A DNA stretch of 64,000 nt from Mycobacterium sp. 1245111.1 (GTDB lineage: Bacteria > Actinomycetota > Actinomycetes > Mycobacteriales > Mycobacteriaceae): NCBI RefSeq assembly GCF_001673405.1, contig NZ_LZLV01000146.1:86114-150113 (forward strand), written 5' to 3'. The notes under the pieces were generated by a model. It ran no database searches. It saw only the letters and a program-made list of their open reading frames with translations, and was not told the DNA's origin. This document shows, piece by piece, positions 16,985-25,782 of this stretch. A program made the translations under genes and the position numbers. Every line of letters begins with the position of its first letter. The first letter of the stretch is position 1.

Positions 16985-17949
16985 GACGGCTTGACCCCGG
17001 TGATCTCGACGTTGTAGAACCAGCCCTTCGGCACCAGGTGCCGCCAGACGTTGGCGTCGGCCCAGCTGAGCACCTTCCAGCTGTTGAAGGCGAAATTGGC
17101 CCAGGCCCAACCCAGCTTGTCCGGCTGCACCGCGTATTCGAAGGTCCGCAGCGGCCAACCGAGCATCGCGGCGGTGAACTCGACGGTGGCGGTGTCGACG
17201 TCGACGGCGCCGGCGGCCCTGGCCATCTTTTCCAGCTCGGCCGGGAAGAAGGTGTGCAGGTCGACGATGGACTCCAACGCCGCGGCGCGCGAGGACTCGT
17301 CGAGTTCAGCCTGAGGACGTCGCCAACCGTCGAGGCCCGGCAGCTTGGTGGCGTTGGTGGCGACCCGCCAGGTCAGCATCGACAGCGTGCGTGCGTAGCT
17401 GTTGCCGACGGTGGTCGGCTCGCCGGCGAACACGAATCGTCCGCCTGGCCGCAGCACGCGGAGCACCTCACGCAGCGTGAGTTCGACGTCCGGAATGTGG
17501 TGCAGCACAGCATGTCCGACGACCAGGTCGAACGAGTCGTCGTCGTAGGGGATGCGCTCGGCGTCGGCGACCCGGCCGTCGATGTCCAGCCCTAGCGACT
17601 GCCCGTTGCGGGTGGCGACCTTGACCATGCCCGGCGACAGGTCGGTGACCGATCCTCGCCGCGCCACCCCCGACTGAATCAGGTTCAGCAGGAAAAACCC
17701 GCTCCCGCAGCCCAGCTCGAGGGCGTTGTCGTAGGGCAGTCGGTGGATCTCGTCGTCGGGGACGACGGTGTTGAAGCAATCCCGGGCGTAGTCGATGCAG
17801 CGCTGGTCATAGGAGATCGACCACTTCTCGTCGTAGTTCTCCGCTTCCCAGTCGTGATAGAGCACCTGGGCCAGCTTGCTGTCGTGGCGCGCGGCCTCGA
17901 CCTGCTCTGCGGTGGCGTGCGGCTGCGGCGCCGGATCGGTACTGGTCAT
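16981..17949 (-). CDS. SAM-dependent methyltransferase, Rv3038c-like
   Basis: 322 residues. Motif I is ALELGCGSGFFLLNL near residues 75-89, motif post-I SVTDLSPGMV, then DGRVADAERIPYDDDSFDLVVGHAVLHH split into the standard UbiE/Methyltransf_11 series and LREVLRVLRPGGRFVFAGEP. The C-terminal third (LGWPLRTFEYAVQPDKLGWAWANFAF in two parts) is aromatic-rich and unlike quinone methylases, so substrate is unknown. It is coupled to the downstream methylase through a 4-base overlap, suggesting a two-gene operon. Confidence 0.85.
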   Translation of the reverse strand: MTSTDPAPQPHATAEQVEAARHDSKLAQVLYHDWEAENYDEKWSISYDQRCIDYARDCFNTVVPDDEIHRLPYDNALELGCGSGFFLLNLIQSGVARRGSVTDLSPGMVKVATRNGQSLGLDIDGRVADAERIPYDDDSFDLVVGHAVLHHIPDVELTLREVLRVLRPGGRFVFAGEPTTVGNSYARTLSMLTWRVATNATKLPGLDGWRRPQAELDESSRAAALESIVDLHTFFPAELEKMARAAGAVDVDTATVEFTAAMLGWPLRTFEYAVQPDKLGWAWANFAFNSWKVLSWADANVWRHLVPKGWFYNVEITGVKPS

Positions 17950-17992
17950 GGTCGCCCAGCCTAACGGCCGGACGTCCTGACGAGCACCCTGC

Positions 17993-20056
17993 CTATCCTG
18001 CTGCGGCGCTGACCGTCACCGAAACGGCGGTCGCGCCGGGGTTCGAGGCGATCACCAGTTCGGCGGCATTGGGCGCCGAGACGACCTCGCCGCCAGTCAC
18101 GCTGACCTGGTAGCCGTCCGGAAATTCGATGCTCGGGACCGAGATCGTGGTGTGCGAGCCGGCCGGGAAGCTGCCCAGCCCGTCGGGTTCCTCGGTCGAG
18201 TAGCTGAACTGGAAGGTGCCGTTCTCGAACGAGTACGACTCTGGCGTCCCGGAGACCAGTTGCGGGTAGGGCTCGGCGAGGGTCTCCAGGTTGGCGGTGT
18301 TGACGTTGTCGCCGATCGGCGGATCCGCCGGGTTGTAGACGAGCGATTCCGATCCCGGCGGGCTCGCGCTGGTGGTGATGTCGCCCTGGCCGGAGTAAGC
18401 CCACTCCGTCCACCCGATCAGGTGCTGGTCGGCGCCTTGCATCGGTCCGAGGATCTGTGCCTGGTTGCTGGTGGCGCCGAACTCGCTCATGAACGCCGGG
18501 ATCCCTTGTGCTTGGGCGTAGTTCTCGGCGTTGCCGACGATTCCGCTGACGCTCGGTATGCAGCCAAGCGGGCCGAGATCGAATTCGCAGTAGTCGTGGA
18601 ACGACAAGACTGTGTTCGCAGCGTCTACGTGGCCCAGATCGATGGGCAAGCCCGCGTTGGCCAGGACGTTGGGTTCGAAGAAAATCGGCGTGGTCGGGTC
18701 GACGGACCGGATCGCGTCAGCCCCCTGGTCGTAGAACGGGGTCAGCTGCTGACTGTCGAAGAACGGGTTACCGAACAGGGTCGACAGGAACGTCGATGAG
18801 CCCGGGGACGGTTCGTTGATGAGCTCGAACCCCGCCACGTTGGGATTGCCGTTGAAGGCGCCCGCGACGTATTGCAACATCTGCGAGTAGTTGTCTTCGA
18901 GCCCAATGCCGTTCGATGCATCGGTATTGGTCCACAACGACTCCCAGGCCTGTTGCTCGGCGGGGTTGAAGAACTCGTTGTACGGGAATGGCAGCGACGG
19001 GTTGGCACCGCCGGCGGTGATCGTCGCCCAGGCCGGTGCGCCCTCTCCCCCGAAAGCGGTGCCGTACGCATCCTGATGGAAGTCGATGATGCTGTGAATG
19101 CCGTGGTTGCCTAGGGTTTGGACGGTCTGCTCGATCGAGTTCAGGTAGGCGGTGTCAAAGACGCCGGGCTCGGGTTCGAGGTACGACCAGATGACGCCAA
19201 CCCGCACGGCGTTGAAGCCGTTTTGGGCCAGAAATGCGGCGTCGTCGTCGCTGAAGCCGCTGGCCGACGGCTCCCCCGGGGCCACCTTGTAGACCTCGTT
19301 GAGCCCGTGCAGCAGGACGACTTGGCCGTCGCTGTTCGTCAGCCAGTCGCCGCTGGTGGTCAGGCCCCCCACGGTCGGGATCGTGGGTACCACGGCGTAG
19401 TCGCCGACCATGCCGTGCTCGCCGAACACTCCGGCATTGCCGCCGGCCCCGCCGAGCGCGGGTAAGCCCACCGCCGTGAGGCCGGCGCCGGCGTTGCCCC
19501 CGTCGCCGCCGATGCCGAACAGCGAGCCCGCGTCACCGCCGTCGCCGCCGGCGGCGCCCGCGCCGCCCGCTCCCCCTTCGCCGCCGCTGCCGAAGAAACC
19601 GACCGCGTCGCCGCCGGATCCCCCCGCTTCTCCGGCTTGCGTGCTGTCCCAGCCGTGTCCGCCGTCACCGAACCACAGGCCGCCGTCGCCGCCGTTGGGG
19701 TCCATCTGCGTGCCGTCGGCGCCGTTGCCGATCAGGAACTGCCCGGCCGCCAGGTTGATGGCGTGGTCGACCTGCTCACCGAACGAGCTGTTCATCCAGC
19801 TCTCGATGCCGGCGTGCAGCGGGTCATAGATGTACTGCTGGAAAAGCCCTGCCGCAGTGAGGGTTTCGGCGCTCGACGCACTGGCGGACAGTGCCTGCTC
19901 GATCGCCTGGTTGCCGACTTCCGCGGATGTCGCGCTGGCAACGAGGTCGCTGAGCATGCCGCCGAGGCCGAAATCGTCGGCGTGGGCGGCGGGTGAGACG
20001 AACATCGCGGTCGCCGCGAACGCGGCGCCGATGCCAAGACTCGGTCGGAGGATCAC
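17993..20056 (-). CDS. Secreted PGRS-like / endoglycoceramidase-like GH5 fusion protein
   Basis: 687 residues; GTG start with GGGAGG ribosome site. Residues 1-26 are a Sec signal (AAHADD). Residues 30-100 are helical; 101-215 are PGRS-like (FLIGNGADGTQMDPNGG, LWFGDGG, many GGxGG). From about 245 a GH5 catalytic domain begins with GQVVLLHGLNEVYKVAP, typical of endoglycoceramidase-like enzymes. The general acid/base is E415 in ELINEPSPG, and the nucleophile is E525 in FMSEFGATS. A C-terminal beta domain (about 600-687, PYPQLVSGTPESYSF) matches the GH5 accessory fold. The usual PE domain is absent. Glycolipid or glucan substrate is inferred. Confidence 0.85.
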   Translation of the reverse strand: MILRPSLGIGAAFAATAMFVSPAAHADDFGLGGMLSDLVASATSAEVGNQAIEQALSASASSAETLTAAGLFQQYIYDPLHAGIESWMNSSFGEQVDHAINLAAGQFLIGNGADGTQMDPNGGDGGLWFGDGGHGWDSTQAGEAGGSGGDAVGFFGSGGEGGAGGAGAAGGDGGDAGSLFGIGGDGGNAGAGLTAVGLPALGGAGGNAGVFGEHGMVGDYAVVPTIPTVGGLTTSGDWLTNSDGQVVLLHGLNEVYKVAPGEPSASGFSDDDAAFLAQNGFNAVRVGVIWSYLEPEPGVFDTAYLNSIEQTVQTLGNHGIHSIIDFHQDAYGTAFGGEGAPAWATITAGGANPSLPFPYNEFFNPAEQQAWESLWTNTDASNGIGLEDNYSQMLQYVAGAFNGNPNVAGFELINEPSPGSSTFLSTLFGNPFFDSQQLTPFYDQGADAIRSVDPTTPIFFEPNVLANAGLPIDLGHVDAANTVLSFHDYCEFDLGPLGCIPSVSGIVGNAENYAQAQGIPAFMSEFGATSNQAQILGPMQGADQHLIGWTEWAYSGQGDITTSASPPGSESLVYNPADPPIGDNVNTANLETLAEPYPQLVSGTPESYSFENGTFQFSYSTEEPDGLGSFPAGSHTTISVPSIEFPDGYQVSVTGGEVVSAPNAAELVIASNPGATAVSVTVSAAAG

Positions 20057-20097
20057 CGCGACCTCCCTCGCCCGCAGGTGTGAGTTAGCTCAATACC

Positions 20098-20856
20098 TTA
20101 GGTCGGCTGCGTCGTCGGTCGTCGCAAATTCGCGTCGAAAACTTCCAGGTAGCGCCGTCGCTCGGCATCCCATCGCTCGGCCAGAGCAACGCGGTAGACG
20201 TCGTCGAGGCCAGCCTTGGCGGCGGCAAGCGCGGACCGGGGCGCGTCGACGAAGCGGCTCGCCCAGACGGCGGCGGCGTCGTACACGCCATCGGGGGCCA
20301 CCATTTCGTCGATCAGGCCCAGCGCCTGCGCCTCCTCGGCGTCGAAGAACCGGCCGCTGTACACCAGCTCCTTGGCCTTGCTGGTCCCGGCCGTGCGGGC
20401 CAGCCGCGCCATGGCCTCGCCGTCGGGAACGAGCCCGGCCAGGATCTCCGTCGCGCCGAACCGGACGTTGTCGCCACTGACTCGCCAGTCGGCGGCCAGT
20501 GCCAGGCCGAGTCCGGCGCCGAGTGCGTATCCGGTGATCGCGGCGACGGTGGGTTTGGGAATCGCCGCGATCGCGTCGACGGCAGCGCGATGCACGCGTA
20601 TCCAGCTCTCGGCCTCCGCCGCGGTCAGGGTGCGCAGTTGGTGCATGTCGTCACCGGCGGAGAAAATCTCGTGGCCGCCGAACAGGATGACGGCGGAGAT
20701 GCCGTCGTGACCGCTGACCTCGGCCGCGGCCTGCTCGATCTCCCGGTACACCTGCCGCGTGAGTGCGTTGGTCGGAGGCCTGGACAACACGACGGCCCCG
20801 ACGCCGGGACGGTCGGTGTCGAGGTGGACGCTGACGAACTCGGTCACACGTGCCAT
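20098..20856 (-). CDS. echA17: Enoyl-CoA hydratase/isomerase family protein, EchA17-like
   Basis: 252 residues from the ATG at 20856, which overlaps the Nudix stop by 13 bases. Crotonase motifs are HEIFSAGDDMHQL (oxyanion hole) near 63-75 and ITGYALGAGLGLALAADWRV near 103-122. Both catalytic-type Glu positions look present (FGATEILAGLVPDGE and SKAKELVYSG). The reaction would be hydration of a 2-enoyl-CoA in beta-oxidation. It is the last gene of a serB2 to echA17 string on this strand. An open frame extends far upstream inside the Nudix gene and is ignored. Confidence 0.88.
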   Translation of the reverse strand: MARVTEFVSVHLDTDRPGVGAVVLSRPPTNALTRQVYREIEQAAAEVSGHDGISAVILFGGHEIFSAGDDMHQLRTLTAAEAESWIRVHRAAVDAIAAIPKPTVAAITGYALGAGLGLALAADWRVSGDNVRFGATEILAGLVPDGEAMARLARTAGTSKAKELVYSGRFFDAEEAQALGLIDEMVAPDGVYDAAAVWASRFVDAPRSALAAAKAGLDDVYRVALAERWDAERRRYLEVFDANLRRPTTQPT

Positions 20857-21671
20857 CGCTGGCCGCCGGCCTTGCGCGCCCGGTGATAGCGGTCGGAGTC
20901 GAAGAACTCGAAAATCCAGTTGTCGCCGTCGATTTCGACATTCGGCTGCACGGTGACGATCTGACGCTCGACCGACAGCACATCGGCTACCGTGCGCCCG
21001 TTCAGCGAGTCCAGCTGCGTCCAGGTCGGCGGAAGCAGGAAGCAGCGGCCGCCTTCGAAGTCGGCGATGGCGTCCTGCGGCGTCGTCCACTCCGCGCGGT
21101 CGGATTCGGTGTTGTCGCCATCGGCCCGTTGACCGTCCGGCAGGGCTCCGACGAAGAAGTAGGTGTCGTAGCGGCGGGTCCGCTCGGCTTCCGGGGTAAC
21201 CCAATTGGCCCACGGCCGCAGCAGATCCGATCGCAACACCAGGTTTTCTCGGCGCAGGAAGTCGGCGAACGACAGCGTCCGGTCGTCCAGCGCGCGGCGG
21301 GCGTCGGCGTAGGCCGAGGCGTCACGAACGATTCCGTCCGGATCGTCGGCGGGGCCGGCGAACAAGACCCCGGACTCCTCGAATGTCTCCCGGGCCGCCG
21401 CGCACACCAGCGCCGCGGCCAGCTCGGTGTCGGTGCCGAACCGCTGCGCCCACCATTGCGGCGGCGGTCCGGCCCATGCGATGTCCGCGTTGCGGTCGCG
21501 GTCGTCGACGCCGCCGCCGGGAAACACCATCGTCCCCGGGGCGAACTCCATCTTCGAGTGGCGTCGCATCAAGAAGACGTCGAGACCGTGCTTGCCGTCG
21601 GGGTCGTCACGCACCAGCATCACGGTCGCGGCCGGGCGCACCGGCAACGGGACAAACGTGTCGTCGGTCAT
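20844..21671 (-). CDS. Nudix hydrolase with split Nudix box (NUDT19-like), Rv3040c-like
   Basis: 275 residues. The Nudix box is interrupted: the first half GTMVFPGGGVDD lies near residues 45-56, and the second half AARETFEESGVLF comes about 35 residues later. This layout is known from the NUDT19/RP2 branch, whose mammalian members hydrolyse CoA and acyl-CoA. The insertion carries a WW pair (PPPQWWAQRFG). Acidic residues for Mg (REtfEE) are intact. Overlap of 4 bases with the ABC gene and 13 with echA17 points to one operon. CoA turnover next to a crotonase is plausible but inferred. Confidence 0.85.
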   Translation of the reverse strand: MTDDTFVPLPVRPAATVMLVRDDPDGKHGLDVFLMRRHSKMEFAPGTMVFPGGGVDDRDRNADIAWAGPPPQWWAQRFGTDTELAAALVCAAARETFEESGVLFAGPADDPDGIVRDASAYADARRALDDRTLSFADFLRRENLVLRSDLLRPWANWVTPEAERTRRYDTYFFVGALPDGQRADGDNTESDRAEWTTPQDAIADFEGGRCFLLPPTWTQLDSLNGRTVADVLSVERQIVTVQPNVEIDGDNWIFEFFDSDRYHRARKAGGQRWHV

Positions 21672-22507
21672 GAACGCCTCCGATGTGCCGCGCGGGTGCG
21701 GGTGCGACGGGCGAAGTAACGCCCGTCGAGCACGTCTACCTCGATCGACTGGCCGAACGCTGCCGACAAGTTCTCTCCGGTCAGCACATCGGACAGCAGT
21801 CCCGCGGAGACGACCTGCCCCTCCGATAACAGCATGCAGTGGCTGAAGCCGGGCGGAATCTCCTCGACATGGTGGGTGACCAACACCAGTGCGGGCGCGT
21901 CGGGGTCGGCGGCCAGGTCGGCCAGCCGTGCCACCAGCTCCTCTCGTCCACCCAGGTCGAGGCCGGCGGCGGGCTCGTCGAGCAGCAGCAGCTCGGGGTC
22001 GGTCATCAGCGCCCGCGCGATCAGGATTCGCTTGCGCTCGCCTTCGGACAGGGTTTCGTAGCGGCGGTCGGCAAGATGCTCGGCGCCCAGGCTCTCGAGC
22101 ATGTCGACGGCGCGGTTGTAGTCGACGTCTTCGTACTTCTCCCGCCACCGACCGAGCACCGCGTAGCCGGCGGAGACGACCAGATCGCGGACCACCTCGT
22201 TGCCGGGGATGCGCTGTGCCAGAGCCGAAGAGCTCAACCCCACCCGCGACCGCAGCTCGGACATGTCGACCCGGCCTAGTCGCTCGCCGAGCACGACCGC
22301 GCGTCCCGACGTGGGGTGCTCGGCGGCGGCGGCGATCCGCAGCAACGACGTCTTGCCCGCGCCGTTGGCACCGATGATCACCCAGCGTTCGTCGAGTTCG
22401 ACCGACCACGTCACCGGCCCGACCAGAGTGTGGCCGTCGCGGATCAGCGACACCTCGGTGAAGTCGATCAGTAGGTCGGGGTCTACTGCCTCGCTACCGT
22501 CGGCCAC
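21668..22507 (-). CDS. ABC transporter ATP-binding protein, Rv3041c-like
   Basis: 279 residues from the GTG at 22507; an ATG 23 codons upstream is also open. Walker A is IIGANGAGKTSLLRI, the signature is TLSEGERKRILIARAL, Walker B is LLLLDEPAAGLD, and the switch His is in LVTHHVEEIPPGF. No permease gene is adjacent, so it is either an orphan ATPase or pairs with a permease elsewhere; such stand-alone ModF/YlmA-like ATPases exist. The C-terminus is basic. It lies downstream of serB2 across an 86-base gap. Confidence 0.85.
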   Translation of the reverse strand: MADGSEAVDPDLLIDFTEVSLIRDGHTLVGPVTWSVELDERWVIIGANGAGKTSLLRIAAAAEHPTSGRAVVLGERLGRVDMSELRSRVGLSSSALAQRIPGNEVVRDLVVSAGYAVLGRWREKYEDVDYNRAVDMLESLGAEHLADRRYETLSEGERKRILIARALMTDPELLLLDEPAAGLDLGGREELVARLADLAADPDAPALVLVTHHVEEIPPGFSHCMLLSEGQVVSAGLLSDVLTGENLSAAFGQSIEVDVLDGRYFARRTRTRAAHRRRS

Positions 22508-22593
22508 CCGCCCATCGTGCCGTACCGCGCCGATTAGTGATCGAGCGGGATGTCGACGCGGCTCATCCTGCGTCACACCAGCACCGTCGGCGC

Positions 22594-23829
22594 CTAGTCC
22601 GGAGGGATGTCGACGCGGCGCACCACGCCGTCGAGCGCGTCGGCGGCCTCGATCTCACCGCGGGTCACGCCGAGCAGAAACAGCACGGTGTCCAGGTAGG
22701 GGTGGCTCAGCGACGCGTCGGCGACTTCCCGCAGTGCGGGCTTGGCGTTGAACGCGATGCCCAGACCGGCGGCGGCCAACATGTCGATGTCGTTGGCGCC
22801 GTCGCCGACGGCGACCGTCTGCGCCATCGGCACGCCGGCCTGAGCGGCAAAGTCGCGCAGCGCCTTGGCTTTTCCGGCGCGGTCGACGATCTCGCCGACG
22901 ACCCGCCCGGTGAGTTTGCCGTCGACGACCTCGAGCACGTTTGCGGCGACGAAGTCCAGCATCAGCTCGTCCGCGAGCGGTTGGATGACTTGACGGAAGC
23001 CGCCGGAGACCACGCCCACGTGATAGCCCAGTCGGCGCAGCGTGCGAATCGTGGTCCGGGCGCCCGGGGTCAGCTCCACGTCTTCGGCGACCTCGTCGAT
23101 CACCTCGACGGGCAGGCCGGCCAGCGTTGCGACACGCTGGAGCAGCGACTGGGCGAAGTCCAATTCGCCGCGCATGGCGGCATCGGTGATCGCCTTGACC
23201 GCTTCTTCGGCGCCCGCGCGCGCCGCGAGCATTTCGATGACTTCCTGCTGGATCAGCGTCGAGTCGACGTCGAACACGATGAGCCGCTTGGCCCGACGCG
23301 CGATGTTGTAGTCCTCCAGCGCGACGTCGACACCGACCTCGCCGGCGACCCGCGTCAGCACCTCCTGCAGTTGACCGCCCACACCCGGTGGTACGGAGAC
23401 GCGAAGCTCGAGTCCTGTTACGGGATAGTCGGAGACGCCGCGGATGAGGTCGATATTGACGCCCAGCGACGCGACTTCGCGTGCGACCGCGCCGAACGCC
23501 TCGGCTGTGATCGGACGGCCGAGCACCATGATCGTGTGCGTCGAGGGTTCGCGGATGATCCGCAGATCGTCGCTGCGCTCGATGGAAACCTCGAGGCCCA
23601 CCGAGTGAACCGCCGCCTCGACTTCGTCGCGAAAGGCTTGGCCGTCAACGACTTCCGCGGGTGCGGTCACCAGCACGCCCAGGGTCAGGCGGCCCCGGAT
23701 CACCACCTGCTCGACGTTGAGCAACTCGACCTTGTGCTCTGACAGCACGCCGAACAGCGCCGACGTCACGCCCGGTTTGTCGTGACCGGTGACGGTGATC
23801 AATGCCGACACCTTGCGGGGGGTACTCAC
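22594..23829 (-). CDS. serB2: Phosphoserine phosphatase SerB2 with tandem ACT domains
   Basis: 411 residues. Two ACT-type domains occupy about residues 5-85 and 95-170 (VTGHDKPGVTSALFGVLSEH; IMVLGRPITAEAFGAVARE split). The HAD phosphatase follows with the catalytic motif FDVDSTLIQQEV, nucleophile Asp near 187, then VSGGFRQV (Ser), and VGDGANDIDML (Mg-binding Asp). The enzyme removes phosphate from phosphoserine, the last step of serine synthesis; ACT domains allow serine feedback. Length and architecture match the mycobacterial SerB2. Lies 25 bases downstream of ctaD. Confidence 0.96.
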   Translation of the reverse strand: MSTPRKVSALITVTGHDKPGVTSALFGVLSEHKVELLNVEQVVIRGRLTLGVLVTAPAEVVDGQAFRDEVEAAVHSVGLEVSIERSDDLRIIREPSTHTIMVLGRPITAEAFGAVAREVASLGVNIDLIRGVSDYPVTGLELRVSVPPGVGGQLQEVLTRVAGEVGVDVALEDYNIARRAKRLIVFDVDSTLIQQEVIEMLAARAGAEEAVKAITDAAMRGELDFAQSLLQRVATLAGLPVEVIDEVAEDVELTPGARTTIRTLRRLGYHVGVVSGGFRQVIQPLADELMLDFVAANVLEVVDGKLTGRVVGEIVDRAGKAKALRDFAAQAGVPMAQTVAVGDGANDIDMLAAAGLGIAFNAKPALREVADASLSHPYLDTVLFLLGVTRGEIEAADALDGVVRRVDIPPD

Positions 23830-23854
23830 CCCAGATTGCCTCGGCGATAAGGCA

Positions 23855-25600
23855 TTACGAGCGGACGTTGACGTCGTCGACCCTGGTGACGTCGCCGTCG
23901 GCCGGGCCGTGTGCCCGACCCACGTGCGCCTCCGCGCGGATCCGCTCGATCATGTGCGGGTAGTGCAGCTCGAACGCGGGGCGCTCGGAGCGGATGCGCG
24001 GCAGCTCGGTGAAGTTGTGCCGCGGCGGCGGGCAACTGGTCGCCCACTCCAACGAGTTGCCGTAACCCCACGGGTCGTCGACCGTGACGACCTCTCCGTA
24101 ACGCCAGCTCTTGAAGACGTTCCAGACGAACGGAATCATCGATACGCCAAGGATGAACGCGCCGATCGTGGACACCATGTTGTAGGGCTGGAACCCGTCG
24201 GTGGGCAGGTAGTCGGCGTAACGACGCGGCATGCCGATGTCGCCCAGCCAGTGCTGGATCAGGAACGTCGTGTGGAAACCGATGAAGGTCAACCAGAAGT
24301 GCAGCTTGCCCAGTCGCTCGTCGAGCAGACGCCCGGTCATCTTCGGGAACCAGAAGTAGGTGCCGGCGAAGGTGGCAAACACGATGGTGCCGAACAGCAC
24401 GTAGTGGAAGTGGGCCACCACGAAGTAGCTGTCGGTGACGTGGAAGTCCAGCGGCGGGCTGGCCAGCAGCACACCGGTCAGGCCACCCAGCAGGAACGTG
24501 ATCATGAAGCCGATCGAGAACAGCATCGGTGTCTCGAACGTCAACTGCCCCTTCCACATCGTGCCGACCCAGTTGAAGAACTTGATGCCGGTCGGCACCG
24601 CGATCAGGTAGGTCATGAACGAGAAGAACGGCAGCAGCACCGCACCGGTGGCGAACATGTGGTGCGCCCACACCGCCACCGACAGCGCGGCGATCGACAG
24701 CGTCGCGTAGACCAGCGTGGTGTAACCGAAGATCGGCTTGCGAGAGAACACCGGGAAGATCTCGGTCACGATGCCGAAGAACGGCAGCGCGACGATGTAC
24801 ACCTCGGGGTGTCCGAAGAACCAGAACAGGTGCTGCCACAACAGAACTCCGCCGTTGGCCGAGTCGTAGATGTGTGCGCCCAGGTGCCGGTCGGCGGCGA
24901 GCCCGAACAGCGCGGCGGTCAACAGCGGGAAGGCCAGTAGCACCAGAATCGACGTCACCAGGATGTTCCAGGTGAAGATCGGCATCCGGAACATCGTCAT
25001 ACCCGGTGCCCGCATGCAGACGACAGTGGTGATCATGTTGACGCCACCGAGGATGGTGCCCAGACCGGCGACGATCAGGCCCATGATCCACAGATCGCCA
25101 CCGGCACCGGGCGAGTGGATGGCGTCGGTCAGCGGCGTGTAAGCGGTCCAACCGAAGTCGGCGGCCCCACCGGGAGTGATGAAGCCGGCCATGCCGATCA
25201 TCGCGCCGAACAGGAACAGCCAGAACGAGAACGCGTTCAACCGCGGGAAGGCCACATCCGGCGCGCCGATCTGCAGTGGCAACACCAGGTTGGCGAACCC
25301 GAACACGATCGGGGTCGCATAGAACAGCAGCATGATCGTGCCGTGCATGGTGAACAGCTGGTTGAACTGCTCGTTGGACAGGAACTGCAGTCCTGGCGCG
25401 GCCAGCTCGGTGCGCATCAGCAGCGCCAGCAGGCCACCGATGAAGAAGAAGATGAAGCAGGTGACCACGTACATGATCCCGATCAGCTTGTGATCGGTGG
25501 TGGTGATCAGCTTGTAGATCAGGTTGCCCTTGGGGCCTGTTCGGGCTGGGTACGGGCGACTAGCCTCGAGTTCTCCCAAAGGGGGGGCTTCGGCAGTCAA
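23855..25600 (-). CDS. ctaD: Cytochrome c oxidase subunit I (aa3-type), CtaD
   Basis: 581 residues, twelve membrane helices. Haem and CuB ligands are seen in TMHGTIMLLF, the WQHLFWFFGHPEVYI motif with the Tyr-crosslink site, HHMFATG and the VVAHFHYVLFG pair. It is the catalytic core of the aa3 oxidase in the bcc-aa3 supercomplex. The start is taken as TTG at 25600 because it follows GGAGGAGCTC and gives the family-typical N-terminus LTAEAPPLGELEA; an upstream ATG at 25672 would add 24 unconserved residues. Divergent from fecB. Confidence 0.96.
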   Translation of the reverse strand: MTAEAPPLGELEASRPYPARTGPKGNLIYKLITTTDHKLIGIMYVVTCFIFFFIGGLLALLMRTELAAPGLQFLSNEQFNQLFTMHGTIMLLFYATPIVFGFANLVLPLQIGAPDVAFPRLNAFSFWLFLFGAMIGMAGFITPGGAADFGWTAYTPLTDAIHSPGAGGDLWIMGLIVAGLGTILGGVNMITTVVCMRAPGMTMFRMPIFTWNILVTSILVLLAFPLLTAALFGLAADRHLGAHIYDSANGGVLLWQHLFWFFGHPEVYIVALPFFGIVTEIFPVFSRKPIFGYTTLVYATLSIAALSVAVWAHHMFATGAVLLPFFSFMTYLIAVPTGIKFFNWVGTMWKGQLTFETPMLFSIGFMITFLLGGLTGVLLASPPLDFHVTDSYFVVAHFHYVLFGTIVFATFAGTYFWFPKMTGRLLDERLGKLHFWLTFIGFHTTFLIQHWLGDIGMPRRYADYLPTDGFQPYNMVSTIGAFILGVSMIPFVWNVFKSWRYGEVVTVDDPWGYGNSLEWATSCPPPRHNFTELPRIRSERPAFELHYPHMIERIRAEAHVGRAHGPADGDVTRVDDVNVRS

Positions 25601-25782
25601 GAGCTCCTCCAAACGTCGAGCAGGGCAACCGCGATCACAGGGTTTTGAGTCTAGCCGTCGAGTGGACGCCACGACGGACAGGTCCTACAAACTGTCGTAA
25701 TGGGCCGGTGAATACTTTTGAACGGCACCTCCGGGTGCTTGCCGGAGTCGGCTCTACCTGGCCAGATGTTAACGTCGGACCC

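Noticed and set aside
17993..20056. PE_PGRS protein
   Set aside because: The glycine-rich segment is PGRS-like, but the N-terminus is a Sec signal and no PE motif is present.
22537..23742. 401-codon plus-strand frame
   Set aside because: Antisense of serB2; no motif.
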